Positions 22,600-33,968 of a stretch of DNA of 64,000 bases are shown in pieces; position 1 is the stretch's first letter; each line of letters begins with the position of its first letter. Made by a program: the position numbers and the translations under genes. Under the pieces are notes generated by a model that saw only the letters and a program-made list of their open reading frames with translations, was not told the DNA's origin and searched no databases. This DNA is from Cyanophora paradoxa (Eukaryota; Glaucocystophyceae; Cyanophorales; Cyanophoraceae). The stretch spans positions 181,731-245,730 of the forward strand of contig QPMI01000493.1 in NCBI GenBank assembly GCA_004431415.1. Reading direction: 5' to 3'.

Positions 22600-23025
22600 C
22601 AGCCGACATCAGCCTTGTACAGGCCGGTAGTTCAACTACCCGCTTCTAATGAAGTACTCGCGGCGTGGTTAAGAATCCACAAAAATCAGCAAATTGCTGA
22701 TTGGCGTATGGCATTTTTAAATCTGTTCAAGCAAAGCTTGAGAATTAAGCATGGCTGGATCGATAAGGGACGAAGAAGGACTTTCAAGATCGGCGACCCG
22801 GTTGATTTGTATCTACCACCGGAAAGAACAAAGAAGCCCGGGCAGGCCACCGCATCTGGTTACTCTGGACCATATATTGTTGAAGAAGTGGTGAGCAGGT
22901 CCCGCGTGAAAATTCGATCGGTGCCGGATGACCCTCGAATTTTTCATCGACCTGGGCAGTTGATTGAGGTTCATATCTCGCGGTTACGACCCTTTCCGAT
23001 CGAGAACCTCTTGTCTTTGCCTTAA
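22600..23025 (+). pseudogene. Integrase C-terminal (GPY/F) remnant
   Basis: The frame reads NQQIADWRMAFLNLFKQSLR, then FKIGDPVDLYLPPER, then SGYSGPYIVEEVVSRSRVKI and HISRLRPFP before the stop. This is the C-terminal SH3-like module with the GPY/F motif that follows the core in Ty3/Gypsy integrases. It continues logically from the fragment ending near 16850, so the 5.7 kb between them is inserted DNA. Confidence 0.75.
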
Positions 23026-23062
23026 GGCGTCCCCGGATTGCTTTTTAGCGTCGAGGTCGACG

Positions 23063-23079
23063 CTTGGTGGGGGCCGGCA
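23063..23079 (+). promoter_or_regulatory. Polypurine-like tract before the 3' LTR
   Basis: A G-rich run (GGTGGGGG) ends directly at the 3' LTR start TGTTAAGG. This is the position expected for the plus-strand primer of reverse transcription. Confidence 0.5.
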
Positions 23080-24163
23080 TGTTAAGGCCGTATGGTCGTA
23101 CCCGGATTGCTTTTTCGACTGAATATTATATTTCAGTTGTCAAGCCTCGCTTACGGAATTATCGGGACGAGTAGCTCTCGAAGATCTGGCGTTGCACGCA
23201 GTACTACTGCGTAGGCCAGCCTAGGATGTGAGCTAGGCTGCAACGGATACGGATAGGCCACAACGTGGCACAGGGAATCCGAATACTATGCGAGCATTAA
23301 TATAGCTACCTAGCTCAAGAAGCTAGACGTAATTATCTTTACGAGCCTGATAAGCTCGAGTCGGCTTGAAGCTGGTGCAGACTCCGACCCTTGGCCTCGA
23401 GCCTCGAGATTGATAACGGCATCGAGGGTAACGACGTACCTATCAGCATTGAGCTACATGGCCAGCAGGTACTAGTAGTAGGCGCTAGGCGTCGAGTACT
23501 ACCGGGCAGCGCCGGTCTACAGTGGCACTGCCGCAGTGCGGCGGCTGACCGCAGTGCCAGGCCCTGTACGTGGCAGCCTCTGCAGCAGCTGCAGCTGCCG
23601 GCTGCAGGCTGTAGGCTGCAGCCTCACTAGGATCGGAATCAGTGCGTGACTATTGGCTGAAACCCTGCACGGTGATTGGTCGCCAGACGCCTTTTTCGGG
23701 CGACGGGTAATTGAAGGGTGTACCCCGGTCGGATGATTGGGCCAAGTCTTAACCCGGCAGATTTCGCAGCTCGGGCTCACTTTAAGGAGCGCACCGGATC
23801 GCTGCAAAGCTGCAGCGAGCTCGGTGTCGACGCGACCACCACCTGAGGCACTTCACGTTCATCTGGTGCCCTGAGTCTGATTCCTACGATCCCTTCCCCT
23901 GATTCTTGTGAATCTTGGTGCTGATCATGATCAAAACCCGCGTTTTTAGGCTCAAAATGTCAGACTCCAAGGGATCTTCTGTCAATAACAAGACTCCGCC
24001 CTTTGCGGCCGACTTCCCGGGCTTGGTTGGGAAGCACGGCCATAACTGGGACGGGCAGTTCGCCGCTCTTGGGAAGCCTGAGGTTGGTCTTTTCTTACTT
24101 AATTGTGGGATCTCCGGGATAGTTCAGGAGCCTTGATCCGAAGAGGTTCTAGTCACCTTTTCA
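23080..24163 (+). repeat. 3' LTR
   Basis: Direct repeat of 15311-16390, with indels near 23350, 23390 and 23930. It contains the same short MSDSKG reading frame. It is followed by GTGT, matching the bases before the 5' LTR. Confidence 0.85.
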
Positions 24164-24615
24164 GTGTGTGCAATCATTTAATTTGAGCTCCGATCCCTAT
24201 GTATGAATTCCTAACGTTTTAGTAACGAGAACGGCATGCATGCTCACTGAGCTTCTACGTATACACGTGGATTCACTGAGCTTCTATGTACATGTGAATC
24301 CTGATGTCGAGTGAGCTTCTTTGTGAATCTTGATGTCGAGTTCTTAAATATTTAGCGCCCTGGACTTTTTTGGAAAACGACCTCATGCACCAAGCGCCCT
24401 GGACGGGCCTTAGGCCTGCATCCCCGCGTGCTCAAGGGGCTTAAGCTTAAGCTTCCCGTTGCCGCTTGAATTCTGGCATTTGCCTGCAGCTGCCGCAGTG
24501 TACATGCGCCGTGGCTAGTGCAAGGCTGGAGGTGGATGGCCTACCTCCTGGTATACGTACTCCCCTCCTCGCTTCTCTACCCCCTTTAACACCGCCATGA
24601 CGTCACGCGGTGCAG
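24164..24615. other. Spacer
   Basis: No gene is seen. A TGAGCTTCT word occurs four times between 24246 and 24345. The sequence from 24560 may include intron DNA before the transporter exon at 24616. Confidence 0.4.
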
Positions 24616-24870
24616 TGGTACCGGTACCCCCTGGAGTCCCTCATCGCGAACGAGGTCCGGGGCCAGACCTTCTCGTGCGATCGCGAGGGCGAGCCGGACT
24701 GCACATACCAAGTACACCCCCCCCCCCCCCCCGGGCCCTTCCCACTCTTCCCTTCTAATTATAACCGTCCTCATGATCATGATCAGCTGCAGACGGGGAG
24801 GACGTGATGTCCTACTATGGCTTCGCGTTCGCGAACCAGTGGCCCAACGTCGGCGCGCTCCGATCCGCGC
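24616..24870 (+). pseudogene. ABCG-type transporter C-terminal fragment
   Basis: Exon 24616-24700 reads WYRYPLESLIANEVRGQTFS and CDREGEPD. A GC-AG intron (24701-24792) joins it to GEDVMSYYGFAFANQWPNVG. This matches the extracellular loop and last helix region of ABCG half transporters, where a NEF/RG-LTF-C motif precedes a GE-VL-YGF motif. No nucleotide-binding domain or other membrane segments occur upstream; the LTR element ends only 450 bp away. The 5' part was probably lost or displaced. A final short exon with a stop may lie near 24960-24970. Confidence 0.6.
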
Positions 24871-25990
24871 CTCAGGGCCTACCGTAGTACTGGGCCCCGG
24901 GCTGCCTTCGAGGCCGCCCGCGCCCTAGGCCTCGCCCAGCCCTTCCTCGTCCACTGCAGGCGCTACTAGGCTAGCTCATGATCAGCGGCTCGTGAAATTT
25001 AAACCGCACCCAGCTTAGGCAGCTTAGTCTAGGCCGTGCAGTAGGCTCTAGATCTAGATCGCTAGTCTAGGCCGAGCAGTAGTGGCCGATCGGCCGCCGC
25101 GCCGGACGGTATGCGCGGGGGCGCGCGCGCGTGGACTCCGCGGCCGGGAGCGCCGCGGCGAAAGTCGAGCCGCTGAGCGCTAGCGCTCGCCGAGTCGAGC
25201 GCGTGCACACATGCGTTGGAGCCGGCCATGGCACGCTGCGCTATATATAGCTAGCGGCCCAGCAGCTGAGCTAGCGCTAGGAGCGGCCTGCAGCCTACAG
25301 GGAGCTCGCGATCGGGGACGGGAGGCCTATACAGCAGTGCGCATGCGCACTGCGATCTAGATCTAGATCTAGATCTACAGCGGCCCGGGGCCGGACGCTG
25401 CCGCGGGGCCGGGCCGGTATGCGCGCATGCGCTATACGCGTACGCGTACGTGTACTTATGCGTACATATACATGTACACGTGCACGCGCGCCTAGGCCGC
25501 CGGGCCTGATCCGATGATCATGATATCTAGAGCGGAGCGCCGAGACGAGAGCTAGCGCCAGCTGCATAGCTAGCGTGCGTTGGGGCTGGCATGCAGCCGT
25601 AAACTGCGCGCGTGCACCGGCGCTGTGTTGAAGCTGAAGGCGCGGGGGTACGCGAATAGCCAGTTTCAGCGCAAGGCCAAGCTTAAGCAGTCGGTGCCGC
25701 GGCCGCCCCGGCGGCCAGCTCCGGAGCGATTGCACAGCATTCAGAGCACGCCGCGACTGCGCCCGCGGGCCGCGCATCGAGCCAGATTCAAGTCTCAAAC
25801 CGTCCAGCCCAGCGGCCGCGCTCCGCTAGCTTTGGTGCGGGCGCGCGCGTCAGCTCGCTTAGCTAGCGAAGCCGAGCCGGGAGGGGCCCAGTCTGCTGGC
25901 CGGTTGGGCACTCGGAGCGGGCGTCAAGGGCCTCAGCTCAGCCGGGACCGCTAGCAAGCGGCGGCGGAGCGGAGCGGCCGAGCGAGCGCG
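24871..25990. other. Upstream region of the CTL gene, palindrome-rich
   Basis: No gene is supported. Short palindromes are dense (CTAGATCTAG repeats at 25350-25376, CGTACGCGTACG near 25440). A near-perfect alternating purine-pyrimidine run is at 25418-25496. The promoter of the CTL gene should lie in the last few hundred bases, which contain no clear TATA box. Confidence 0.4.
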
Positions 25991-28900
25991 ATGTCAAAGA
26001 CGGACGGGAAGGTCGCGCCGCCGGAGGAGCCGCGTGCGCCCGTCTCGGACGCCAAGAGCTACATCGACGAGAACCGGCGCTGCCGAGACGTGCTTTGGCT
26101 CGTCCTCTTCATCGCCTTCTGGATCGGTGCGCCCCGCCCGGGCGCCCCGCCCCGCCCGGCCCCAGCGCCCCGCCCAGCCCGCCGACCTGCTTCCGCCGCC
26201 TCGCTCAGGGATGTGGGTCGTGGCCGGATTCGCATTCAACAAGGGGGATCCCAGCAAGCTCCTGTATCCCGTAGACGGCGCCGGGAGCGTATGTGGCACA
26301 ACATTCCCCGACCACCGCTTCCTCTTCTGGCCGGTGCGCCGCGCCGCGCCGCTCGCCCGCCGGCGCCGCGCGCCCCGGCCGACGCTGGCGCGCGCGCGCG
26401 ACCCGCCGAGCAGAACCCGACGGACGTGCTGGACTCGTTCTGCGTGGGCGCCTGCCCTGAGGCGCTCAGCTTCGTTAACCTCGTGTGCCCCCCGGGTCTC
26501 GCCCCCTCCGCCGGCCTCGCCGGCGCCGCCCTCGACCTGCTGGTACATGCGCCGTCGACACGGCACTAGGCAACGCCATCGGCCCGCCGTCCGGCGCCGG
26601 CAACGCCACATCCCCTCCCCTCCCCCTCCCCTCCGCCCCCTCCCCTCCCCGACGTTCTCCCCTCCGGCTCCTCCCGGCCCTCCTCGGGCTCGTCAACGCC
26701 ACCTCTACCCCAGCCCGTCCATATTCCCTACCCCGCCCTCTTGATCACCCCAACCCCCGCCCCGTCCGCCCTCGCCCACCGCCCGTCTGTTCCCCACTCC
26801 GACCCCCGCCGCCGCCGGCAACGGGACCCTCCCGCCCCCGACGCCCCTACCCTGCCCACCGCCCTCCCACCAATGCGACGGTTTCTCCCGCTAATTCGAC
26901 GGCGTCCAACGCGACCGTACCCCCCTCCTCTTCCTCCCCCTCCGACTCCTCCGCCGTCTCTTCGATTCTGAACGGCGGGCGCCTCTTCGGCTCCGGTGAC
27001 GTCAACGCGTGCGTCCGGCGGTACCTCTCCGGCGACGCTTCGCGCTGCTCCATCTCGTACCCCACCACCAACGGTGAGCACGTACCCTCTCTCCGTTCTC
27101 CACCCCCCCCCCCCCCCCCTAATTGGCTCTGCAGTCTTCGGGCGGTGCCTCCCCTCCCCGCGCTACAGCTCCCTCCTGGGGGGTACGTCGGTGCAGAACC
27201 TCATGAAGGCGTGCAGTACCCCATTCAGCCCCCTCGTCCTCTGTGATGACGTACCCCCCGCAGGACGGCTGGAGCCAGCTGAACTCGTACCTGGCCGACG
27301 TGCAAGCCGCCTGGCCGGTCGAGGCGCGTACCCCCCTCCCCGCTCACTCGCGCGTTGCGTACCCCCGGACTGATTCCCGTACCCCCTGCAGCTCGTGATG
27401 GGCCTGATCGCCCCCCTCGTGCTCGGATTCGTGTACCTCCTCCTCCTCAAGTACCTCGCCGGCATCATGGTGCGCCGTCCCCCCCCCCCCTCCCCTCTCC
27501 CTCGCCCCACCCCCGTTCTCCCTCCAACGGGCGCCTCCTGAACCCTGCACCCTCAGGTCTGGGTTACGATCCTCCTGGTGATCGGCGCCCTTGTCGGGGG
27601 TACCCTGGTCTTCTTCTTCAAGGCCGGGTACATCGGCCAGAACGAGCTGAACACGATCGTTCGCCCCCTGCCTTTCCTCGAGTCCTTTCGCATGCCCCGC
27701 CGACCTTCTGCCAGGGGTACGACCGGATCACGAGCGAGCCGCTGCCGTCGGCGCTGGACCCCTCCTCCGACCGCCGCGAGGTCATGAAGGCGCGCTCGCC
27801 GTACCCCCCTCCCCTCCATCCCCCCCTCCCCCTGCCTCTCACCCTTCGCCAGGCGCTGGCGTGGACGATGGTGGGGGTCACGGCTGTGGCGCTCCTCGTG
27901 CTGATGGTCATGGGCCGCCGCATCGCCATCGCCGTCGGCGTACGCCCCCTCCACCCCCCCCCACCCCCCCCCCCACACACACACACCTTCCCCCCGGGGC
28001 CCGGCTCTGCCCCCACCCCCCACCCCACCCCCCCCCACCCCCGGGCCGGCTCCGCACCCGCCTGGGAGGGCGCCACCCCCCCCCCCCCCCCCCCCCCCAC
28101 CCATCCATCTCGCCTAGACAGACTCGACACCCGACACTCTCTGCCCTCGGCGCCCCTCTCTCCCCTCACCTCCTCCGCATACCCCCCCCCCCCCCAGATC
28201 GTGAAGGAGGCGGCGGACGCGGTGCGGGCGCTGGTCTGGGTCGTCTTCCTCCCCGTCTGGGAGTTCGCCGCCATCGCCGTCTTCTTCGGTGCGCGAGTGT
28301 GGGATGGGACGGGCGATGGGCGGTGGGACGGCAAAGGCAACGCGAGAGGCTGCCGGCCCGGGGCGGGGGGGTACAGGGGGCTAGAGAGCAGAGGCGCCCG
28401 CTAGGGCCCGCCCGCCGCGAGGCCGCGAGGAATCAGCTCGAGGCTGGCTGTCGGCCGGGCCGGGCCCCGGTTAAAGGGGGTCTCTTTCCGGCCGAGCTCG
28501 GTAGCCGCGGACGGGGCCCCGCTCCAGCTTCTTCCCCCCCTCCCCCCCCCCCCCCTTCCTCCTCCCCTTCCCTTCCCCCGCCCCCCGCCCTCCCCCATTG
28601 CTTCCCTCCTGCCCGCGTGCCGCTCACCCCCTACCCCCCCTACTTCGTTCGCAGTGTACTGGGTGTACGTCTTCGTCTTCCTCTGCTCCGCCTCCCAGTA
28701 CGACCCGCGAGCCGCCAGATGAAGTGCGCCGTACCCGCCCGCCCGCCCCTCTCCTTTCCCGCTTCTCCCCCCTCCCTTTGGCTCTCGCTTCCTCCTTCTC
28801 CTCTCCTCTCCCCTCGCCCCTCCCCGCCCTCCCCGCCCCGCACCGCCCCGCCGCACCGCACGCCCTCTCTTTGGCTCTCGTTTTCTCCCTAAACGCCCCG

Positions 28901-29673
28901 TCCTGGGGCGGTCGACTCGTCCTCCTTCTCTCCTTCCTCCCTCTCCTCTCCCGTCGTTTGCCTCGCCTCTGAACGGCCGGCAGGTACGACAACACGACGC
29001 GGGGCGCCATCGCCTACCACGTCTTCGGCCTCTTCGTGCGCCCCGCCCCGCCCCCGCCCCGCTTGCTCTGCTCTGCTCCGACCCGCTCCTATATCCCTCG
29101 TCCCTCTCCTCCTCCTATATTTTATAACCCTGTTCCTCCCCCTCCTTTTTCTAGATCTAAATCATACGCGGCCGAGGCTGCTCCGACGCTGTTAGCCGCT
29201 GTAAGCGCCGCGCCCCGTTGTTCCCGCCTCAGCTTGGCCTAGCCTGATCCCCCCCTCCCTCCTGGCTACCTAGCCCGCCCCCCCGCCCCCCCGTACCTAA
29301 TTACAAGCCCGCGCCGCCCCCGCCCCGCCCCGCGCAGTGGACGGTGCAGGTGGCGGAGGCCTTCTGCACGACTACCATCGCGGGGAGCGTCGCCACGTAC
29401 TACTTCACCCGCCCCGGCCCCGACGGCTCCAAGGTCTGATCTATTAACAACAAACCAGATCTGTTAGCAAACTAGATCTGTATTTATATGTTCGGCCTCC
29501 TTCTCTAGATCTGTGCTACTTCACCCGCCCCGGCCCCGACGGCTCCAAGGCGAGCACCAACTATAAATGTACTAGATCTGTTAACAAGCTAGACTTCTAT
29601 TTATATAGTCGGCCTCCTTGTCTAGATCTGTGCTACTTCACCCGCCTTGGCCGGGCTCCAAGACGAGCGAGGG

Positions 29674-29708
<35 letters not shown>

Positions 29709-31415
29709 CTTAGAATCATCATCCTTGAGCGGCTAGCGCTCCCCCTAGCGCTCCTTCCGGTCACTGCCCCGCATTAGAATCATCGTCTTAGAGCGGCCAG
29801 CGCTCCACCAGGGCCCTCTCTCGGCGGCCCCCGCCCCGCCTCGCCCCGCCGCGCCCCGCCTCTGACCCTCCCCGCAGCGGCTGCCGCTGGCGCCGATCCT
29901 GCAGTCGCTCTACCGGACGGTCCGCTACAGCCTCGGCTCCCTCGCCTTCGGCGCCTTCCTCGTCGCCCTCGTCCAGGCGCGTCCTCTCGAGTTCGCTTTG
30001 ATTTCCTCTTACTTTAGATTCCACTTTAGGTTCCTCTTTCCTAGCTCTTTCCTAATTCGGTTTAACATAGGCGCTCTAGATCTAGTGCTATTTAAGAGTG
30101 CCTTCCTCGTTTTGAATTAAGAGAGCGAGCCCGCCGCGAACCGCTTTGAATTCGATTTCCACTTTTCGGCCGACGTCCTCCCTGACTCGCTTGCTTGGTC
30201 CGCGCAGTGGGCGCGCGCCGTGCTCTCGTACGTGCAGCGGCAGAGCGGCCTGGCGCAGAGGAACGTCGTCGTCAAGTACGTCTTCGTGTGCCTCAAGTGC
30301 TGCCTCGCCTGCCTCGAGCGCTTCCTCAAGGCCATCACACGCCGCGCCTACATCATGGTGCGCCGGGGAATATATGGATAAGAGCTCGGCGGCGGCGGCC
30401 GGGATGTCATGGATAACCGTTGAACGCAATGACAGCTTTAAATCGCGCAATAGAACTTCCGGAACCGGAACCTTTACTTGGACCTTTCTAGAACCGGTTT
30501 CTTTCGAGAGGGCTTCTCAAGTTCCGGGCCTCCCGGCTCACGCCGCCGGGCCGCGCCAGATCGCGATGCACGGGGACTCGTTCTGCGGGGCGGCGCAGCG
30601 CTCGTTCGCGCTGGTGCTGGCGAACATCCTCCGGGTGGCGGCCGTAGGCGTCGTTGGCGACTTCCTCATGTTCCTCGGCAAGCTCGCCATCGTCATCTCG
30701 TGCGCGCCGCCCCCAAGCCCGAGCCCGAGCTCGAGCTCGAGCTCGCGGCCGCTGAGCTAGTGCACGCTAGTCCTTCTATATATCAACTCGTCTCTAGTTC
30801 ATATAAACAACTTAAGCTTATCGCGACTACAGTACAGCTAGTGGCTCAGCTAGTTCCGCCTTTCTCCTTTTCATGCGCGTCTTCTGCTGACATCCCGCGC
30901 TGCCGCGGGCAGGTGCGGCTTCCTGGCGAACCTGTGGCTGGCGATGGACGGGACGTACCAGCCGTCGACGGGCTCGCGCCCCGTCTCGAGCCCCGTGCTC
31001 CCGCTCGTGGTCGTCTGCGTGGGAGCCTTCGCCGTCGCGACGGCCTTCATGGCCGTCTTTGATGCCGCCATCGACACCATCCTCCTCTGCTTCTGCGGTG
31101 AGGAGGATTTCTTGTCTAGAACCCTATAGCTAAGAGAGCGCCTGGAACTGATTTTGCTTCGACATTTTATGGTCATAGCACCTTAGATTGCTTCGAAAGC
31201 TTAGATTGCTTCGAAAGCTTCTAATAATGAAATCTCGATGCTCTGCAGAGGACCAGGAGCGGAACAACGGGATGGACCGGCCCTACTACGCCAGCTCCCA
31301 CCTGCGCCAGTTCCTCGCGAACTCTCAGAAGTACGGGCCCAGCGGGGCAGGGGGCGGGGGCGGGGCCAAGGCGCCCGTGGCCCCCGCGCCGGCTGCGGCC
31401 CCTGCCAAGGCGTAG
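25991..31415 (+). CDS. Choline transporter-like (CTL/SLC44) protein
   Basis: A multi-pass membrane transporter of the CTL family, whose members carry choline or related solutes across plasma or organelle membranes. The N-terminus reads NRRCRDVLWLVLFIAFWIG then GDPSKLLYPVD, a family hallmark. Later hallmarks are VFGRCLP, RYSLGSLAFGAFLVALVQ, LKCCLACLERFLK, RRAYIMIAMHGDSFC and EDQERNNGMDRPYY. About ten hydrophobic segments are visible. The first extracellular loop is long, Pro/Ser/Thr-rich and carries several N-x-S/T sites. Exons read: 25991-26126, 26209-26333, 26414 on, to 27073, 27135-27208, 27264-27323, 27392-27469, 27557-27622, 27715-27789, 27853-27939, 28198-28288, 28655 on, 28984-29035, 29338-29433, 29878-29976, 30208-30357, 30560-30699, 30913-31097, 31249-31415. 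Five introns have GC donors. The donor after 28655 is unresolved. Substrate is inferred from family only. Confidence 0.88.
27940..28197 (+). other. C-rich intron of the CTL gene
   Basis: The intron between AIAVG and IVKEAADAV is almost pure pyrimidine with C runs up to about 18, ending CCCCCAG. Several other CTL introns are similar. The acceptor tract is C-rich where T-rich is usual. Confidence 0.65.
29397..29660 (+). repeat. Tandem copies of a CTL exon end and its donor
   Basis: The last about 37 bp of exon 29338-29433 (TACTTCACCCGCC...GGCTCCAAG) recur at 29516-29550 and, decayed, at 29631-29660. Each is accompanied by intron sequence with AGATCTGT and TTTATAT. The period is about 115 bp. 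The extra copies lie inside intron 29434-29877. Confidence 0.75.
29676..29707. repeat. Poly-C tract
   Basis: About 31 consecutive C within a CTL intron. Length is likely variable and hard to sequence accurately. Confidence 0.85.
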
Positions 31416-33281
31416 CGAGGGGCCTACCCCCGGGCCCCGACACGTCGTTAGTCTCAGATCGATATCTACAGTTTGTTCAGAGCACAATTGCATTGATTCA
31501 TGATCAATGTCACCGCTGGAATCCCACCCGGCGCCAGCGGACCGGCGCCGCACTCTCCACTCTTGAGCCTCTGGGTTCGAATCCAGGCCGGCCGAAGCAA
31601 TCCCGCTTCGAATCCCAGTGTGGTCGTTGGCGGGTTTGATGGTAACGTTAACCTAACGCTGGGCGGACTCCAAAGGCCGAAGGTGGGGGCGGTCCTGTGC
31701 GTTCCCATAAGAACAAGCGCACACTAAGTTATAACTTATTACTTATATATATATATGACGCATGCGGACGCCCGTAAAACAAATCGGCGCCCATGGAACG
31801 GCCGAGCCAAAAATCCTCGATAGCCCGATTGAGTAAGAGCGTCTGCGTGCGCGCGCGCCGCACGTTTCAAGTTCCGAAGTTCTCGATTGAAGTTCAGCTG
31901 TATGCGCAGCTGCAGTTCTAGATGTTTCGAATTCATTCTAAAAATTCATTTCTGCGTGCACGTGTAGATTTCTTTCGCTACGTCATCGGTAAATGGGGGG
32001 GTGCGGGGGGGCTTGCCCCCCTGCTTGTATATAGGGAGAAGGCTGTGCGAGGAAGGGTAATCGCCCCAGTACGGCCCCGCCCGAGAGCCCCTGAGGGGAG
32101 CGCTCCCGGAGTCGACGCCCGGGTGCCGGCCAGTACACGCTCAGCATTTGCATCTGCACACGCCATCTGCAACCGCGGCCCAGGCCTAGGGCCGGCCCGG
32201 CGGTCACGATCACAGCCTCACGTAGTCAGCGCCGAGACAATTCGACACTTCGGACAAGCTTAAGCTCATAATTCAGTGCAAGAAGATCTAAAACAGCAAG
32301 ACGAAGAAGCTCGAGCTAGAAATGACCGCTCTAGCTTAATTCTAGAAGAGGCAAGTTTAATTCTTTTTTAGGCAAGTTTAATTCACCAAAAAAAAAGTTT
32401 TTGGAAATTATTCATGCAGTCAGCTGCAGGCATGCTCGATCTCGTCCTCTTTGTCTAAATCTGTTAACGTTCATGTTAGTGCTGCTTCGTCTTTTTGTCC
32501 CTGTGTCTGCTGGTTCTATAGCTAGTTCGAATTCGACTAGTACTGTTGCGTCTTGAACTCGAGATCTGGAACTTCGACTGTAATTCCTCGCGCTCGTTCT
32601 CCTTACCAGATTAACGTATACTGCGTCCGAATACCCGTGCTCCTCGTGTCGCGGGAGGGATGGAGGGGCCGAGGACGGCTTTTCTCTGCTGCGACGAATG
32701 TCGCGGGCGATGGCAAGACCAAGTCTGGCTAGAGCTTGGCCGGCGCCGGCTGGGCCGGGCGTGGTCGCGGGCCGCGGGCCGGGAGCCGGCTAGGCGTGGC
32801 CGGTCGCGACTTGACTTGCAATTCCCGGAATTACCGGAATTCCCGGAACCCAGGCCGGAACCCAACTCAGGATCCTAGCTATAGAACCGTGAAAGTCCTA
32901 GAAAATACTCGACAGTTTGCAACGCGGATTTAGGGCTAGTATAAGTAGCCGTTGTCCTGCAAAAGTGGTCATTCTTTGTGAGGCGCACAGCCTCGAAATA
33001 CTAGCAGCGAAACTCTGCCTCTCTGCGGCTGCACCTTGCCTTCGCAATTTGGGAGGGCCTTGCATTGAATTGCACTAATAGCTGGGATCGCATCTCAGGT
33101 CTGTTATTAATCTGTTATTAGGCCTCTGGTTACAAACCCCTAGACTATATCTGGGCCTTGCCCGGATTTAACCAGACGCTTAATACTCGTCGTTCTAGTG
33201 TGACGTCGACTGCACATTCTGCATCCTTGAGCCCTTCCGAAGTTCTACTACTTTTCCTGGTGCTCGTTCTCCCTAACTAGT
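31416..33281. other. Spacer downstream of the CTL gene
   Basis: No gene is supported. The stretch contains a GGTTCGAATCC word near 31577 without a foldable tRNA around it, a hairpin GGGGGGGCTTGCCCCCC near 32015, A/T-richer DNA at 32280-32600 and a run of CCCGGAATT-like repeats at 32820-32850. Frames are short on both strands. Confidence 0.45.
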
Positions 33282-33607
33282 GGCCCGGCCGCGTTTGTCG
33301 CGCCGGGGGGGGCAAGGGGGGAACCGGGATCGAATGAAAGAGTCGTAGTGGGACGCACATGCGTGCGGCAGATCGACCCCGGCCCAGTGGGCGCGGCATG
33401 TTGAAGTGCAAAGATAAACACAGATTATGATTGAAAAAAAAGAAAAGGCCCGATAAGCACACGCTGCGATCAAACCGAATAAAGAAAAGCCTCAATGAAA
33501 GGCCAGAATCAGCGCACATTATATTAAAGATTGTTCTGGATCCAAAAAACGCTGAGCATCAACTGTATTCGTAATTATAAGGCCTACCGCTAACCCTGAA
33601 CAGCTGG

Positions 33608-33952
33608 CTAAAAGATGATGGTGCTGTCTGCAGAGGGCTCGCCGTAAACAAAGGCGATCCAGGCCTTCTGGAGGGGGTCGGGGCGGAAGTCGACCATGGG
33701 GGTGAGGGGCAGCCAGCGGCGCCGGTCCTGAAGAGAGCCGTCTTGCGAGAGCATGGTGAGGCGGCCCGCCGCCTCGAGGGTCCGCAGAGCCGCGCGGCTG
33801 GCGCGCTGCTCGCTCCCGCCGCGCATCTGGTAGACAAGGTCTTGAATTTCGATGCCCGCGAGGCCGGCGGCACGCAGGCGCTCGAGGACCCCCATGTGGA
33901 GGTCCTCGATCGCAGGCCTGCAGCTGCCGTGGCAATCATGAACAGAGGGCAT
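33608..33952 (-). CDS. Winged-helix-like ORF, copy B
   Basis: Core LERLRAAGLAGIEIQDLVYQ and SRAALRTLEAAGRLTMLSQD, then WLPLTPMVDFRPDPLQKAW. Nearly the same protein as at 17775-18131, with mostly conservative changes. No family assigned. Confidence 0.42.
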   Translation of the reverse strand: MPSVHDCHGSCRPAIEDLHMGVLERLRAAGLAGIEIQDLVYQMRGGSEQRASRAALRTLEAAGRLTMLSQDGSLQDRRRWLPLTPMVDFRPDPLQKAWIAFVYGEPSADSTIIF

Positions 33953-33968
33953 GTATGGGCGGTCAACT

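Larger units (their letters stand above)
15311..24163 (+). mobile_element. LTR retrotransposon with nested insertion
   Basis: Two direct repeats of 1080 and 1084 bp bound the element, which starts TGTTAAGG and ends near CCTTTTCA. A 4-bp candidate target duplication GTGT lies at 15307-15310 and 24164-24167. A purine-rich tract (GGTGGGGG) sits just before the 3' LTR. The LTRs differ by only a few substitutions and three short indels, so insertion is recent. Inside, only integrase pieces remain (16391-16850 and 22600-23025). Gag, protease and reverse transcriptase are gone and a second element fills the middle. It cannot move on its own. Confidence 0.85.

Noticed and set aside
31545-31620. tRNA gene or tRNA-derived SINE (GGTTCGAATCC)
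   Set aside because: The B-box-like word is present, but the T-stem does not pair over five bases and no A-box or acceptor stem could be found.
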